Positions 54,465 through 63,798 of a stretch of 64,000 nt of DNA are shown here, in pieces. This stretch comes from Haliscomenobacter hydrossis DSM 1100 (GTDB lineage: Bacteria; Bacteroidota; Bacteroidia; Chitinophagales; Saprospiraceae): assembly GCF_000212735.1 (NCBI RefSeq), contig NC_015510.1:682001-746000 (forward strand). Direction: 5' to 3'. The position numbers and the translations under genes are program-made. Each line of letters begins with the position of its first letter. Positions within the stretch are counted from its first letter, which is position 1. The notes beneath the pieces were generated by a model. The model searched no databases. It was not told the origin of the DNA and saw only the letters and a program-made list of their open reading frames with translations.

Positions 54465-55196
54465 CTATTTTCTGTGTAAAAAAGTGCGCAACAATAATAA
54501 AATGAATACCAAACCTACCGAGCCAAGCAAGCCGAACCACATGACTTTACCCAAATACATTGCAAAAGTGACCGTTAGAATGGCTATTCCCGACAATGCC
54601 AGGATAATTTTTTCCAGCAAAAAATAATTGCGGTAATTGAATACATTGATGTAGACACCTATAAAAGCCAAGGTTCCAAATACCAGCGTAGCAAGGTGTG
54701 ACCAGGGGGCCAAAAATCCCCCCAACGCCCCAAAACCAATCCCCAAAGTCCCCCACCATTGATTCGGAAACAACTCGTTGACTTTCGTAGGGAGACTGAC
54801 CTGGGATGTATCTGGAAGCAGCAAAAACTTGAGGGTTTTCCATTCGTACAGGAGGGCCAAAACATTCAACGCTACCAATACAGCATCTACGTAAGGTGTA
54901 CCTTTCCAATTTTGGGAAATGGTGACGATCAAAATACTCACATTGATGGGCATCAACATGATCAACCCCACGACCGAATACCGTTGAGACATCACTAAAA
55001 GGCCGACCAGTACCTGGGAAAAAGCAATAAATTCTGCAAAAAACTTGAGTTGGTATTTTGCCAGTTCTTCAATCAACCAGGGCGGACCAATCAATTGGCC
55101 GAAATTGCCCCCGGTCAATTTGCACAAACCTGCTGAAGCAAAAATATAGCCTAAAAAAAGACGGATCAGCAGCGCGTAAAAGTCTTTGGTTTTCAT
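54465..55196 (-). CDS. DoxX-family membrane protein (243 aa)
   Basis: Integral membrane protein. The N-terminal DoxX segment LLIRLFLGYIFASAGLCKLTGGNFG is followed by spans near FSQVLVGLLVM, VVGLIMLMPINVSILIVTI, LVALNVLALLYEW and a C-terminal pair. Between them is a soluble loop (LLPDTSQVSLPTKVNELFP). DoxX proteins are linked to redox or membrane stress functions; the exact role is unknown. A 122-base gap to the divergent neighbour contains two promoters. Confidence 0.8.
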   Translation of the reverse strand: MKTKDFYALLIRLFLGYIFASAGLCKLTGGNFGQLIGPPWLIEELAKYQLKFFAEFIAFSQVLVGLLVMSQRYSVVGLIMLMPINVSILIVTISQNWKGTPYVDAVLVALNVLALLYEWKTLKFLLLPDTSQVSLPTKVNELFPNQWWGTLGIGFGALGGFLAPWSHLATLVFGTLAFIGVYINVFNYRNYFLLEKIILALSGIAILTVTFAMYLGKVMWFGLLGSVGLVFILLLLRTFLHRK

Positions 55197-55290
55197 AAGG
55201 ATTAGGAATTTTACTCAAAATAAAATTACTGTACCTGCCCAAAGAAAAAAACTAGATGAAGGGCATAAATTCAAGGTTTAAACTTTTAAC

Positions 55291-55298
55291 TATCTTCG
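55291..55298 (+). promoter_or_regulatory. Weak candidate -7 promoter box
   Basis: TATCTTCG differs from the Bacteroidota -7 consensus TAnnTTTG at one base and lies 20 bases upstream of the ATG at 55319. No clear -33 TTTG is seen at the right distance. Confidence 0.25.
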
Positions 55299-55318
55299 TT
55301 TAACCTTAAGATACTACT

Positions 55319-56224
55319 ATGAAAACACGTTTGTTACCGCTTCTCGCGATTTGCGCCAGCCTGAGTCTCTCTGCCCAGCCCCCAACCTCCAATTTGTATC
55401 TATTCAATGTAAAAAAGGTGGGCGATACACTCTTTCAGTTTTCTGCTCCAAAATTCCTTTCGGCGTTTAACCTAAAGGGATACAACAACCATCCTTTTTT
55501 CTTCAGCAACAATGAATTGTACATTTCGACGCAATCTCCTCGGGAAAGCCAGCCCGAAATTTACAGCCTCAACCTGAGTACGGGCATCCGCACCCGTGTG
55601 ACCGATACACCCGATGGCGAATATTCCCCCCGGCCAATCGGTGACGGCCAAAATTTCTCGGCAGTGCGCATGGAATTCCCTCCGGGAGATACCTTGCAAC
55701 GCTTGTGGCAATTTCCAATCAGCCGCTCCAACAAAGGGAGGCCCGTTTTTACCGATATCGACAATGTAGGGTATTACCTATGGCTCAGTACACGTGAGCT
55801 GTTGATGTTCCTGGTGGCTAGACCCAACCAGTTGGTCAAAGTTGAGCTTGGCAATCCACGCAAAGAAGTCATCACCGTAAATCCGGGTCGCTGCATTCGG
55901 CAAATCCTGGGTACGGGCGCATATTTTGTCCAAAAAAGCACCAGCTTTTCCCAGCCCTGGAAAATTATGAAATGGGATCAACGCACGGTGGGCCGCTATC
56001 AGGTCACCGACGTCGTCAATACCTTAAATGGCAGTGAGGATTTTGCCGTTATGAGCGATGGCTCGCTGATTATGGGCAATGGTTCGATCCTGTATCGTTT
56101 TCGCCCGGGGGTAGACCGCAGTTGGCGAAAAATGGCCGATTTTTCGAATTACAACATCCAGAAAATCACCCGGATTGAGGTGAGTCCGGACAATGGAAAG
56201 GTGGTGTTTGTGGGGCAGAATTAG
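55319..56224 (+). CDS. Secreted TolB-like beta-propeller protein (301 aa)
   Basis: Signal peptide (LLPLLAICASLSLSAQPP). The mature part has repeated four-stranded blades: FFFSNNELYISTQSPRESQPEIYSLNLSTG, VTDTPDGEYSPRPIGDGQNFSAVRMEF, and a late IEVSPDNGKVVFVGQN. Such WD40/TolB-like proteins are binding platforms or enzymes; no catalytic signature is seen. The gene is followed by a three-copy TTTTAGGG tandem (56221-56247) and then a DUF1684 gene on the same strand. Confidence 0.65.
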   Translation: MKTRLLPLLAICASLSLSAQPPTSNLYLFNVKKVGDTLFQFSAPKFLSAFNLKGYNNHPFFFSNNELYISTQSPRESQPEIYSLNLSTGIRTRVTDTPDGEYSPRPIGDGQNFSAVRMEFPPGDTLQRLWQFPISRSNKGRPVFTDIDNVGYYLWLSTRELLMFLVARPNQLVKVELGNPRKEVITVNPGRCIRQILGTGAYFVQKSTSFSQPWKIMKWDQRTVGRYQVTDVVNTLNGSEDFAVMSDGSLIMGNGSILYRFRPGVDRSWRKMADFSNYNIQKITRIEVSPDNGKVVFVGQN

Positions 56225-56268
56225 GGTTTTAGGGTTTTAGGGTTTTAAAGTTTAAGTTATTGAAAGTG

Positions 56269-56889
56269 ATGAAAAAAGCAATGTTATTGATCCTGTCTTG
56301 GGGGATGTTTTTGTGTTGTTTGCAGGGACAATCAGATCCCCTGTTTGTCAAAAAAATCCAGCAACACCGCAAGGCATATTTAAATGATTTCAAAAAAAAT
56401 CCGGCTTCCCCTTTGGGCAAAAAGGAACTTAAAAATGTACAGTTTTTTGCCCCGGATGAGCAATATATGGTGCTTTGTCAGTTTAGTCCTACGCCTGATG
56501 CTGAACCATTTGAAATGCCTACCTACAGCGGGGTCACGAAGCCCTATGTGCAATATGGAATCGCCAAATTTAGCCTGGCCGGGGTTGATTACCAATTGAG
56601 CATTTACCGCAGTGTAAGCAATACCCTCCCCCAATACCGCGACTACCTGTTTGTCCCCTTCAAAGACCTGAGCAACGGCGAATATACCTACGGCGGAGGC
56701 CGTTACCTCGACCTCCGCATCAAGGACATTGTCGACAAGAAGTTGACGCTTGATTTCAACAAAGCGTACAATCCGTATTGTGCTTATAGCGATGGCTACA
56801 GTTGTCCCATTCCACCGGAAGAGAATCATCTGAAAGTGAGTATTCCTGCGGGTGAAAAGGTGTTCATGGGTAAAAAGAAGCACCCCTAG
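56269..56889 (+). CDS. DUF1684 secreted protein (206 aa)
   Basis: Signal peptide (MKKAMLLILSWGMFLCCLQGQ) then the DUF1684 landmarks: a helix HRKAYLNDFKKNPASPLGKKELKN, QFFAPDEQYMVLCQF, YRDYLFVPFKDLSNGEYTYGGGRYLDL and the invariant FNKAYNPYCAYSDGYSCPIPPEENHL with a paired cysteine. Function is not established. The ATG at 56269 is used; the frame extends to a TTG at 56260. Confidence 0.88.
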   Translation: MKKAMLLILSWGMFLCCLQGQSDPLFVKKIQQHRKAYLNDFKKNPASPLGKKELKNVQFFAPDEQYMVLCQFSPTPDAEPFEMPTYSGVTKPYVQYGIAKFSLAGVDYQLSIYRSVSNTLPQYRDYLFVPFKDLSNGEYTYGGGRYLDLRIKDIVDKKLTLDFNKAYNPYCAYSDGYSCPIPPEENHLKVSIPAGEKVFMGKKKHP

Positions 56890-56938
56890 CACTTGTAATC
56901 AATCACCTTATTTTGTATTTTAGCCAAAAATTAAGTAC

Positions 56939-57547
56939 ATGGCAGAATCGATTGCCCCTACTCGTGAACTTCGTAAACTCCCAGATGCAAAAAAAGTCAT
57001 TTCATGGCCAGATTTCCAACGCCGTTACTTACGGCGTGAGGACGGCTACAAATATGAATGGGTAAATGGTTTCGTTGAAAAAGCACCTCGGTCAATGAAT
57101 CAGGATCAATACTATATTCTGGATAATTTAACGACACTATTGGATCAGCTTAGAACAGATAATCCTGACCTAGGTCGTTTCTATGCAGAGGCTGATACCT
57201 TTTTTCTTGAAAACATTCACCGCAGGCCAGACATTGCTTATTTTTCTGTCGAACAACGCAGCAATATGGCGTATGGCCAAAAAGAAAAGCCTGATTTTTT
57301 AATCGAAATCATCTCCAATCACGATACCATCAATCGAGTAGTAAAAAAAATGCAAGACTATAGAGCCGCAAAAGTGAAAGTAGTTTGGCATATTTATCCT
57401 GAACTCAAGGAAGTACACGTCTATCGCGGCGAACGCATGACGGTCTGCACCGGAGAAGACAAGTGTTCTGCCTCCCCAGTAATCCCAAACTTCGAACTTA
57501 CTGCCAATCTCATTTTTCAGAAACCTCAGCGAATAGAAGCCAAGTAA
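56939..57547 (+). CDS. Uma2-family putative endonuclease (202 aa)
   Basis: Uma2 (DUF820) PD-(D/E)XK-type fold: N-terminal helix with YKYEWVNGFVE, then RRPDIAYFSVEQR, KPDFLIEIISNHDT (the acidic/strand core) and VKVVWHIYPELKEVHVYRG. Members are abundant, with no proven substrate. The gene is solitary between DUF1684 and DinB-like genes; no transposase is nearby. The active-site pattern (Asp then Glu-x-Ile) is intact in sequence. Confidence 0.8.
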   Translation: MAESIAPTRELRKLPDAKKVISWPDFQRRYLRREDGYKYEWVNGFVEKAPRSMNQDQYYILDNLTTLLDQLRTDNPDLGRFYAEADTFFLENIHRRPDIAYFSVEQRSNMAYGQKEKPDFLIEIISNHDTINRVVKKMQDYRAAKVKVVWHIYPELKEVHVYRGERMTVCTGEDKCSASPVIPNFELTANLIFQKPQRIEAK

Positions 57548-57554
57548 AGGTGTG

Positions 57555-58073
57555 CTAGTTCGCTGCTTTTACGGTCAAAGTAGCCAGGTGATGTCGGGTA
57601 TGGTAAGCCGTAAAATACACCATCTCCCGCGCCGTCATTTTACCCAGCAGCGGGTGTTTCCATACCATCCACTGATCAGATTTGGACTCGTCCCAACGTG
57701 TAAGCGATTGTAATGTCGCTTGAGCCGCCGCAGAAAAATTGGCTTGCAGCTCTTCTACGGTGTAGTGTTTTGGTGCTTTATCGGCAATGGCTTGGCCGAT
57801 GGTGGGATTCAACGCCAGTTTTTCCAGGTATTCGGCTACAATCTCATCATAAGTACGGGAAGGGTGATCACTCGGCATCAAACGCTCATCCGGACTGGAA
57901 AGCAACATTCCGGTGCCATTGGTGGACATGGTCAGGTGTACCATCTCTTCTCCAAACGACCATTTTTCGGTGGGTTTGTGGTTGATTTTTGCCTCATCCA
58001 CACGCTCAAAAAGGGCAGCTACTGCGGCAAAACTTGCTTCTAATGCCTGGCTTGCTTCGATTAGGTTGTTCAT
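57555..58073 (-). CDS. DinB-family protein (172 aa)
   Basis: Four-helix bundle of the DinB/YfiT type. N-terminal helix SQALEASFAAVAALFERV, then the WSFGEEMVHLTMSTNGTG metal-type helix with histidine, and the C-terminal helix EMVYFTAYHTRHHLATL bearing the HxxxHH histidines. Members are divalent-metal proteins linked to thiol chemistry; the function here is unknown. It is convergent with the Uma2 gene (7-base gap). Confidence 0.85.
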   Translation of the reverse strand: MNNLIEASQALEASFAAVAALFERVDEAKINHKPTEKWSFGEEMVHLTMSTNGTGMLLSSPDERLMPSDHPSRTYDEIVAEYLEKLALNPTIGQAIADKAPKHYTVEELQANFSAAAQATLQSLTRWDESKSDQWMVWKHPLLGKMTAREMVYFTAYHTRHHLATLTVKAAN

Positions 58074-58202
58074 CGATCTTAGTTTTTACACAAAAGTACA
58101 AATCATCTTGAACGATTGTTCAATTTGTGCAAAAATTTTCAGCATCCGCATGTCACTCGCGGTAGCCTAAACCTTCTCAACTTCCTCAACCTGCTCAACT
58201 TT

Positions 58203-60404
58203 TCACAAATTCAACCAATACGTACATTTCAACACCACAGCCCGGTTTTTATTGACATAGGTGTCTGAATAATAGTTATCCGTATACACCAGAAAGATAT
58301 CAGACACTGGTCTGAACCGCCATTGCAAACGCGAATTGATGTTGACGTTATTGATCTGGTTGTTGTATTGAATGAAGGTAGTCCAAAACAGGCTGCGGGA
58401 AAATGAGAGGTCGATTTTGGGCCCGATCAGGATAAAATTGGCGTCAGAATATGGCTCTGGCAGTCGAATGCGGTTGTAGCTAAAGTTGAGTCCGAAAATA
58501 CCAAAGGGTTGCTTCCGGTAATTGATCGTGCCTTCCAAATTTATTCTGGTGCCATTGAAATATTGACCAATTCGCCCGCTCAAATCAACATAGACGCGCT
58601 TGCGCGCATCAGAAAGCACGTTAAAGCGCAGCAAGTTATAGGCGTAGCTACTGCCCTCAGGTAGTTCTACACCCTCAGAATTCGTTGGATCAAAAGCATC
58701 GAACAAATAAATAAATTCACGACGCAAGCGCATATCGATGATGGTTGAACTGCGAAAACGGAATTGGTACATCAAATTCAAATCCCAATCCGTAGTACCG
58801 TAACGCTCATTGCCCAAAACATCAAAATCAAGGCCAGGTCCGTGGCTTTGAAGCGCTCCTTTTTTTGGGTAAAACTTCCAATTGACGTTTCCTGCTGCTC
58901 TCCGATAGTCCGTTCTACGCGCAAACCCCACTTCAGGATTAAAATTGGCCCCTACATCCTGAGCCGTAAAGTCGAAATCCCAGTTAACCACTGTGTAGGA
59001 AATTGTTGCCGCAGTTACCCCATTATCCTGGCCTTCTAGTCCAGCATCAAAAGATCGATGGTGAAAAAATTTACCTGTCCATTTGTTGTCATTGGAGGCC
59101 AAATTGTAGTCAACTCCAACTACCCGATTGTAGTCGTAAATAGCATTTTCAAGCAATTTATCCCGCAGTGGTTGTTTATTGATGGCAATAAAACCAATGT
59201 TTGAGCGAGCAAAAACCTTGCGCTGCAATACCCCAACGGTGTAATTGGTCGAAGGCTGACTAATGTCGTAATCGCGGGCTGATTGCATACTCAATAAACC
59301 CATCCGCCAGTTTTTATCCAGTTTTCCACTCAATCGTGCACCTACATAAATGGGGTTTTGTACATTTAGTCCAGTAGCTGTATCCTTAGCAATCCCAATG
59401 CGGCGAGAGAAGAATGGCCGCAAATTTTCCGATCCAAATCCAGCAAATAAATCAGCATTCTCCAAAAAAAACTGCCTGCGTTCGGGAAAAAAGATCTCGA
59501 AACGATCCAGATTGGCCACTTGCTGATCAACTTCTACCTGAGAAAAATCTGGGTTTACGGTCAAATCCAAATTAAGCGCTGGACCCACTGCGATTTTAGC
59601 ATCCCCGCCAAAATTCAATTTACGATTGAGCGTCAGTTGATCTACCCGATTTTCAGTATAGTTGACCAATGAATAAGGAATCAGGGAAACATTGGCTCCC
59701 GGTTTTTTTAAGACCTGCTCAAAGGCCATTACCCCATGAAAAGCCAAATTAATGATGGGATATTGACGAGGTACCTTGGGCCAACTTGATCGCTCTGGGC
59801 CGTCACTACTGATGCGGTAGAATTTGACGTTCCAAAATTGGCTATTCTCTTTATAACGCAAGGTCTTGAAGGGAACGGCCATCTCAGCAATCCAATACCC
59901 TTTGTATTGTTTGGCATCGGCGAACCATTTGTTGTCCCAGGCTTGATCCAGGTCAGCGGAGGTGTTGGCGCCATTGGTCAACAATCCTTCGCGCTGCACC
60001 CCAAAAGGATTGACCCCAAACTGAAAGGCGTTGGTTTCATCCTGAAATGGATCCATGGTAAGCGTCACCGCATCATTGGCTTCTCCTCTAAAATCTCTTC
60101 GCAAGGAGGGAGTAATGTAGCTTCCCATTACATCTGGCGTACGCGACCTGGCGATGGCGAGGTAATAGATAAAATTGTCATCGTACAACATGCGCACTTC
60201 GGTCGGATTCATGGCTAAAGCCGTATCCATCGGAAAATACTGCCAAAAATCTTTGGCCACCGCAGCATTTGCCCAAGCTTCATCCATCACCCCATCAACC
60301 TTAATGGGAACTGTTGTTTTTCGGACTACGATGGTGTCGTGATGTTCTTGCGCAAAGGCGTTGAACCCTAAGCAAAGGGCCATTAGGGTGATGTATAATT
60401 TCAT
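58203..60404 (-). CDS. DUF5916 outer-membrane protein with CBM9-like N-terminus (733 aa)
   Basis: Signal peptide (MKLYITLMALCLGFNAFAQ), then a CBM9-like carbohydrate-binding domain (about 30-215: VPIKVDGVMDEAWANAAVAKDFWQYFP, MLYDDNFIYYLAIA). A DUF5916 region of alternating strands with aromatic girdles follows (FEIFFPERRQFFLENADLFAG), and a final Tyr/Asn-rich strand pattern ends in LKCTYWLNL. This fits an outer-membrane barrel with a surface-glycan-binding domain. The ligand is unknown. The longer upstream frame begins with MKPKQPRT, which is not a signal, so I use the ATG at 60404. Confidence 0.85.
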   Translation of the reverse strand: MKLYITLMALCLGFNAFAQEHHDTIVVRKTTVPIKVDGVMDEAWANAAVAKDFWQYFPMDTALAMNPTEVRMLYDDNFIYYLAIARSRTPDVMGSYITPSLRRDFRGEANDAVTLTMDPFQDETNAFQFGVNPFGVQREGLLTNGANTSADLDQAWDNKWFADAKQYKGYWIAEMAVPFKTLRYKENSQFWNVKFYRISSDGPERSSWPKVPRQYPIINLAFHGVMAFEQVLKKPGANVSLIPYSLVNYTENRVDQLTLNRKLNFGGDAKIAVGPALNLDLTVNPDFSQVEVDQQVANLDRFEIFFPERRQFFLENADLFAGFGSENLRPFFSRRIGIAKDTATGLNVQNPIYVGARLSGKLDKNWRMGLLSMQSARDYDISQPSTNYTVGVLQRKVFARSNIGFIAINKQPLRDKLLENAIYDYNRVVGVDYNLASNDNKWTGKFFHHRSFDAGLEGQDNGVTAATISYTVVNWDFDFTAQDVGANFNPEVGFARRTDYRRAAGNVNWKFYPKKGALQSHGPGLDFDVLGNERYGTTDWDLNLMYQFRFRSSTIIDMRLRREFIYLFDAFDPTNSEGVELPEGSSYAYNLLRFNVLSDARKRVYVDLSGRIGQYFNGTRINLEGTINYRKQPFGIFGLNFSYNRIRLPEPYSDANFILIGPKIDLSFSRSLFWTTFIQYNNQINNVNINSRLQWRFRPVSDIFLVYTDNYYSDTYVNKNRAVVLKCTYWLNL

Positions 60405-60589
60405 TGTGCGTGGTTGTTTGGGTTTCAAGAGGCAAATAAAACCATAATTGTCGGGAGCTGTTCATTTGAATCGCCAAATGTAGTAGATCGTGGATAGAAA
60501 GCGGAGGATGATGGACGAGTGAAAAAATTATGGCCTTGTGAAATCAATTCTGTATTTTCATCCGATTAAAACAACTCTAGACCAACGAT

Positions 60590-60919
60590 ATGCTCACTTG
60601 GGAAGATTTTGAAAAAGTAGAAATGCGCGTTGGCACCATCCTCGAAGCGCGCGATTTTGAAAAAGCCCGCAATCCGGCTTATCAACTGACCATCGATTTT
60701 GGTGATTATGGCATCAAACGCAGTTCGGCACAAATCACTACTTTGTACCATAAAGAAGATTTACCGGGCAAACAAGTGATTGCAGTAGTGAATTTTCCGC
60801 CCAAACAAATCGCCAATTTTTTCTCAGAGTGTTTGGTGCTGGGTTTGATTGGTGCCGATAAAACGATTACTTTGTTGCAACCGGAGCGCCCAGTCCCGAA
60901 CGGTTTGCGCGTTGCTTGA
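60590..60919 (+). CDS. csaA: CsaA-like tRNA-binding protein (109 aa)
   Basis: Single OB-fold of the tRNA-binding (EMAP/CsaA) type: WEDFEKVEMRVGTILEARDF, AYQLTIDFGDYGIKRSSAQIT, then GKQVIAVVNFPPKQIANFFSECLVLG and a C-terminal LLQPERPVPNG. CsaA of Bacillus was reported as an export-linked chaperone; tRNA binding is the family property. Dimeric. The gene is solitary and is followed by a large palindromic element. Confidence 0.9.
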   Translation: MLTWEDFEKVEMRVGTILEARDFEKARNPAYQLTIDFGDYGIKRSSAQITTLYHKEDLPGKQVIAVVNFPPKQIANFFSECLVLGLIGADKTITLLQPERPVPNGLRVA

Positions 60920-60922
60920 TTT

Positions 60923-61266
60923 TTTTTTGAACCACCTTAGACCTGTCGATTACCCACAAATCCCCTAATTAGGTTTGTGGTTGATATTGAGCATTTTACT
61001 GCGGCCTCAGAACCCCCGACCCCTAAAGGGGAGCACATTTTAGGTAACTAAAAGGCCTTACTTTTTCTAAAAAAGGGGGAAATATTACGATTATCGAAAA
61101 TATACTCCCCTTTAGGGGTTGGGGGTTCTGAAGCTAAAGCACAATCTCGCATTCAATGTGCGGATTTGTGGGTAATCGACAGACCTTAGACACCTTAGAG
61201 CACCTTAGAAGACTTTAGATTAATGCTTCCTAAGGTGCACTAAGGTGTCTAAGGTGGTTCAAAAAA
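60923..61266. repeat. Three-layer nested inverted-repeat element
   Basis: The 404-base gap between csaA and the gamma-glutamyltransferase gene holds no gene but three inverted-repeat layers. Outer arms: 60923-60942 (TTTTTTGAACCACCTTAGAC) with a perfect complement at 61247-61266. Middle arms: a ctgtcgattacccacaaatcc block at about 60943-60963 with 61162-61182. Inner arms: 61007-61034 (tcagaacccccgacccct..) with 61105-61131. Short caccttaga repeats lie near the right end. This looks like two or more small mobile palindromes inserted within one another. Confidence 0.7.
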
Positions 61267-61323
61267 GAAAAAACGCAGCGGAGCTGCAATATCCCAATTT
61301 TTCGACTCATTCAACCCTCATCC

Positions 61324-63045
61324 ATGCGCCTTAACCATTACCTCTTTGCCCTCTTGTTCTTGGCTTTATCCGCTTGCAAACAAAAAGAAACCTTTACGGG
61401 CTACCACATCGACAAATCCATTATTGCCGACAGCGCCATCGTCAGCACCGCCCATCCGTTGGCTTCTGAAGTGGGTCTGCAAGTCCTCAAGGACGGGGGC
61501 AATGCCATCGACGCCGCAGTAGCTGTACAGCTCGCCCTGGCCGTGGTGTATCCCGTAGCAGGCAATATCGGAGGCGGTGGTTTTTTGGTATACCGCAGTG
61601 GGGATGGCCAGGATGTCGCTGCACTGGATTTTCGGGAAAAAGCCCCCGCCAAAGCCCAGCGCGACATGTACCTCGACGCCGAAGGCAATGTCATTGAAGG
61701 CAAAAGTACCGCAGGGCACTTGGCGGCGGGTGTGCCCGGCAGTGTGGAAGGTTGCTGGCAGATGTTTCAAAAATACTCCCAACTCAAGGACTGGAAACGT
61801 TTGGTCCAACCAGCGATTGATTTGGCTGAAAAGGGTTTCCGCATCACCGCATCTGAAGCCAATGGTTTGAATGAATACAAGCGTGGGTTCATCAAAAACA
61901 ACACCCAGGCTTGTGTTTTTGTCAAAAAAGATACCGCACAACTGTGGAAGACAGGTGAATTGTTGATCCAAACCGAGCTGGCCGAAACCCTCAAACGCAT
62001 CCGCGACCAGGGGCGAGACGGTTTTTACCGGGGCAAAACCGCTGACTTGGTAGCTGCCGAAATGCAACGCGGTGGCGGCTGGATTACAGCTGAAGACATG
62101 GCCGATTACCACGCTGTGTGGCGCAAACCCATGTTGGGCAAATACCGGGGATACGACCTCATTTCGATGCCACCGCCTTCCAGCGGCGGCATTGCCTTGT
62201 TCCAGTTGTTGGGTATGGTGGAACCTCATTCCTTTGCCAAAAATGGCTTTCATTCCCCCGAACACATCCACCTCTTTACCGAAGCCGAACGCCGGGTGTA
62301 CGCCGACCGCGCCAAACACCTGGGCGATGCCGATTTTTACACCGTTCCAGTAGCCAATTTAGCGGACAGCCAATATATTCAACAGCGTTTTGCCAATTTT
62401 GACCCCAACAAAGCCACGCCCAGTAGCGCCATAGAAGGGGGTGAATTCACGGGCAAGGAAAGCAAACAAACCACCCATTACAGCATTGTGGATGCCGAAG
62501 GCAATGCCGTAGCCATCACCACCACCCTCAATGCGGGGTATGGTGCCCTGACCGTAGTGGGCGGTGCGGGCTTTTTGCTCAACAACGAAATGGACGACTT
62601 CAGCGCCAAACCTGGCGTACCCAACCTGTATGGGGCCATTGGCGGCGATGCCAACGCCATTCTGCCCGGTAAACGCCCCTTGAGCAGCATGACACCTACC
62701 ATCGTCACCAAGGACGGAAAACTCTTTATGGTAGTCGGCACCCCCGGCGGCACCACCATCATCACCTCCGTTTTCCAGGTCATCACCAACGTGATCGACT
62801 TTGACATGGATATGACCGCCGCTACCCACGCCAAACGTTTCCACAGCCAATGGCTGCCGGATGAACTGTATCTGGAAAAAGGAGCTACCAACGAGGCTAC
62901 CCGCAAAAAACTCCAGGCCATGGGCCACAAAGTGGTGGAATGGCCGGGGATCGGGCAGGTGGAATCCATCCTCGTCCGCAAAGACGGAAAATTGGAGGGC
63001 GCTGCCGATATACGGGCGAAAGATGATGCGGTAATGGGGTATTGA
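61324..63045 (+). CDS. ggt: Gamma-glutamyltransferase, lipoprotein (573 aa)
   Basis: Ntn-hydrolase that removes or transfers the gamma-glutamyl group of glutathione and related peptides. Lipoprotein signal (LFALLFLALSAC) puts it in the periplasm. Evidence: VSTAHPLASEVGLQVLKDGGNAIDAAVA, the PVAGNIGGGGF loop, MPPPSSGGIAL, and the self-cleavage site with the new N-terminal threonine in ESKQTTHYSIVDAEGNAVAITTTLN. The late LSSMTPTIV and GTPGGTTIITSVFQ segments are typical. Large and small subunits should be about 380 and 190 residues. Confidence 0.95.
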   Translation: MRLNHYLFALLFLALSACKQKETFTGYHIDKSIIADSAIVSTAHPLASEVGLQVLKDGGNAIDAAVAVQLALAVVYPVAGNIGGGGFLVYRSGDGQDVAALDFREKAPAKAQRDMYLDAEGNVIEGKSTAGHLAAGVPGSVEGCWQMFQKYSQLKDWKRLVQPAIDLAEKGFRITASEANGLNEYKRGFIKNNTQACVFVKKDTAQLWKTGELLIQTELAETLKRIRDQGRDGFYRGKTADLVAAEMQRGGGWITAEDMADYHAVWRKPMLGKYRGYDLISMPPPSSGGIALFQLLGMVEPHSFAKNGFHSPEHIHLFTEAERRVYADRAKHLGDADFYTVPVANLADSQYIQQRFANFDPNKATPSSAIEGGEFTGKESKQTTHYSIVDAEGNAVAITTTLNAGYGALTVVGGAGFLLNNEMDDFSAKPGVPNLYGAIGGDANAILPGKRPLSSMTPTIVTKDGKLFMVVGTPGGTTIITSVFQVITNVIDFDMDMTAATHAKRFHSQWLPDELYLEKGATNEATRKKLQAMGHKVVEWPGIGQVESILVRKDGKLEGAADIRAKDDAVMGY

Positions 63046-63116
63046 CGTTATCGAAACCCAATTTCACAGACAAAACGTGAGTGTTAAATTCATCCTATTT
63101 ATAATCAAAAGAGGTG

Positions 63117-63258
63117 CGACTTCTCCGAAGTCGTAAAAACGCGCTGATACAAAATGCTACAAACGTGCGACTTCTCCGAAGTCGACCGAATGACCTCGGA
63201 GAGGTCACATGTTTGTAGAAAATATTGACCGTCATTGATTCCGACTTCGGAGAAGTCG
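63117..63258. repeat. Cluster of short palindromes (REP-like)
   Basis: The perfect palindrome cgacttctccgaagtcg occurs at 63117-63133 and 63168-63184 and in inverted orientation at 63242-63258. Between the last two lies a variant, gacctcggagaggtc (63192-63206), in which both arms changed together, keeping the stem. This resembles a family of repetitive extragenic palindromes. It lies just upstream of the acetyltransferase gene. Confidence 0.75.
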
Positions 63259-63302
63259 TACAATATTGCCCGGTTAATTCAGAACTTACGCATTCAAAAT
63301 AC

Positions 63303-63794
63303 ATGTTGAAGATGACTCGTCAAACCATACCATCTGACTTCCATTACATCTATTCCCTCTACATGCATCGCTCCATAAACCCTTATCTCTTATACGAGTA
63401 CATGGACGAAGCAGCGTTCCAACCCATCTTTGATGACCTGCAAAGCAAAAACCTCTTGTACATCTTCGAACACGAAGGCCAAAAAGCGGGCATGTTCAAA
63501 CTGGTGCCGTTCGCCCACCGCACTTCGCACATTGCCTTTATAGGCGGAGTGGCCATCCACCCTGACTTTTCCGGCAAAGGTCTGGGCAAACAGATGTTTC
63601 GGGAAATCATCGAACGAGGTCGCAGCATGGGTATGTTGCGCCTTGAACTCAGTACCGCTACTGAAAATGTCCGAGCCCTCCGCCTGTACGAAAGTGTCGG
63701 TTTCGAAAAAGAAGGGGTGCTGCGCAAATACACCTGGCTGAAAAGTGAAAATCGTTTTCTAGATGAGGTGATGATGTCTTACCTTTATGCATAG
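63303..63794 (+). CDS. GNAT-family acetyltransferase (163 aa)
   Basis: Acetyl-CoA-dependent N-acetyltransferase. The core HIAFIGGVAIHPDFSGKGLGKQMFREII contains the acetyl-CoA pyrophosphate loop (GKGLGK), followed by LRLELSTATENVRALRLYESVGFEKEGVLRKY, the usual motif B. The ATG at 63303 (or 63312) starts close to the domain; the frame's longer upstream part covers palindromic DNA and is not believed. The substrate is unknown. Confidence 0.85.
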   Translation: MLKMTRQTIPSDFHYIYSLYMHRSINPYLLYEYMDEAAFQPIFDDLQSKNLLYIFEHEGQKAGMFKLVPFAHRTSHIAFIGGVAIHPDFSGKGLGKQMFREIIERGRSMGMLRLELSTATENVRALRLYESVGFEKEGVLRKYTWLKSENRFLDEVMMSYLYA

Positions 63795-63798
63795 AAAG

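Noticed and set aside
56221-56247. Three TTTTAGGG units resembling an algal telomere repeat
   Set aside because: Only three copies between two bacterial genes; a chance short tandem repeat with no further sign of eukaryotic DNA.
61366-62319. A 317-codon minus-strand frame within the gamma-glutamyltransferase gene
   Set aside because: The sense strand encodes an intact, well-recognised enzyme; the antisense frame is a by-product of codon bias.
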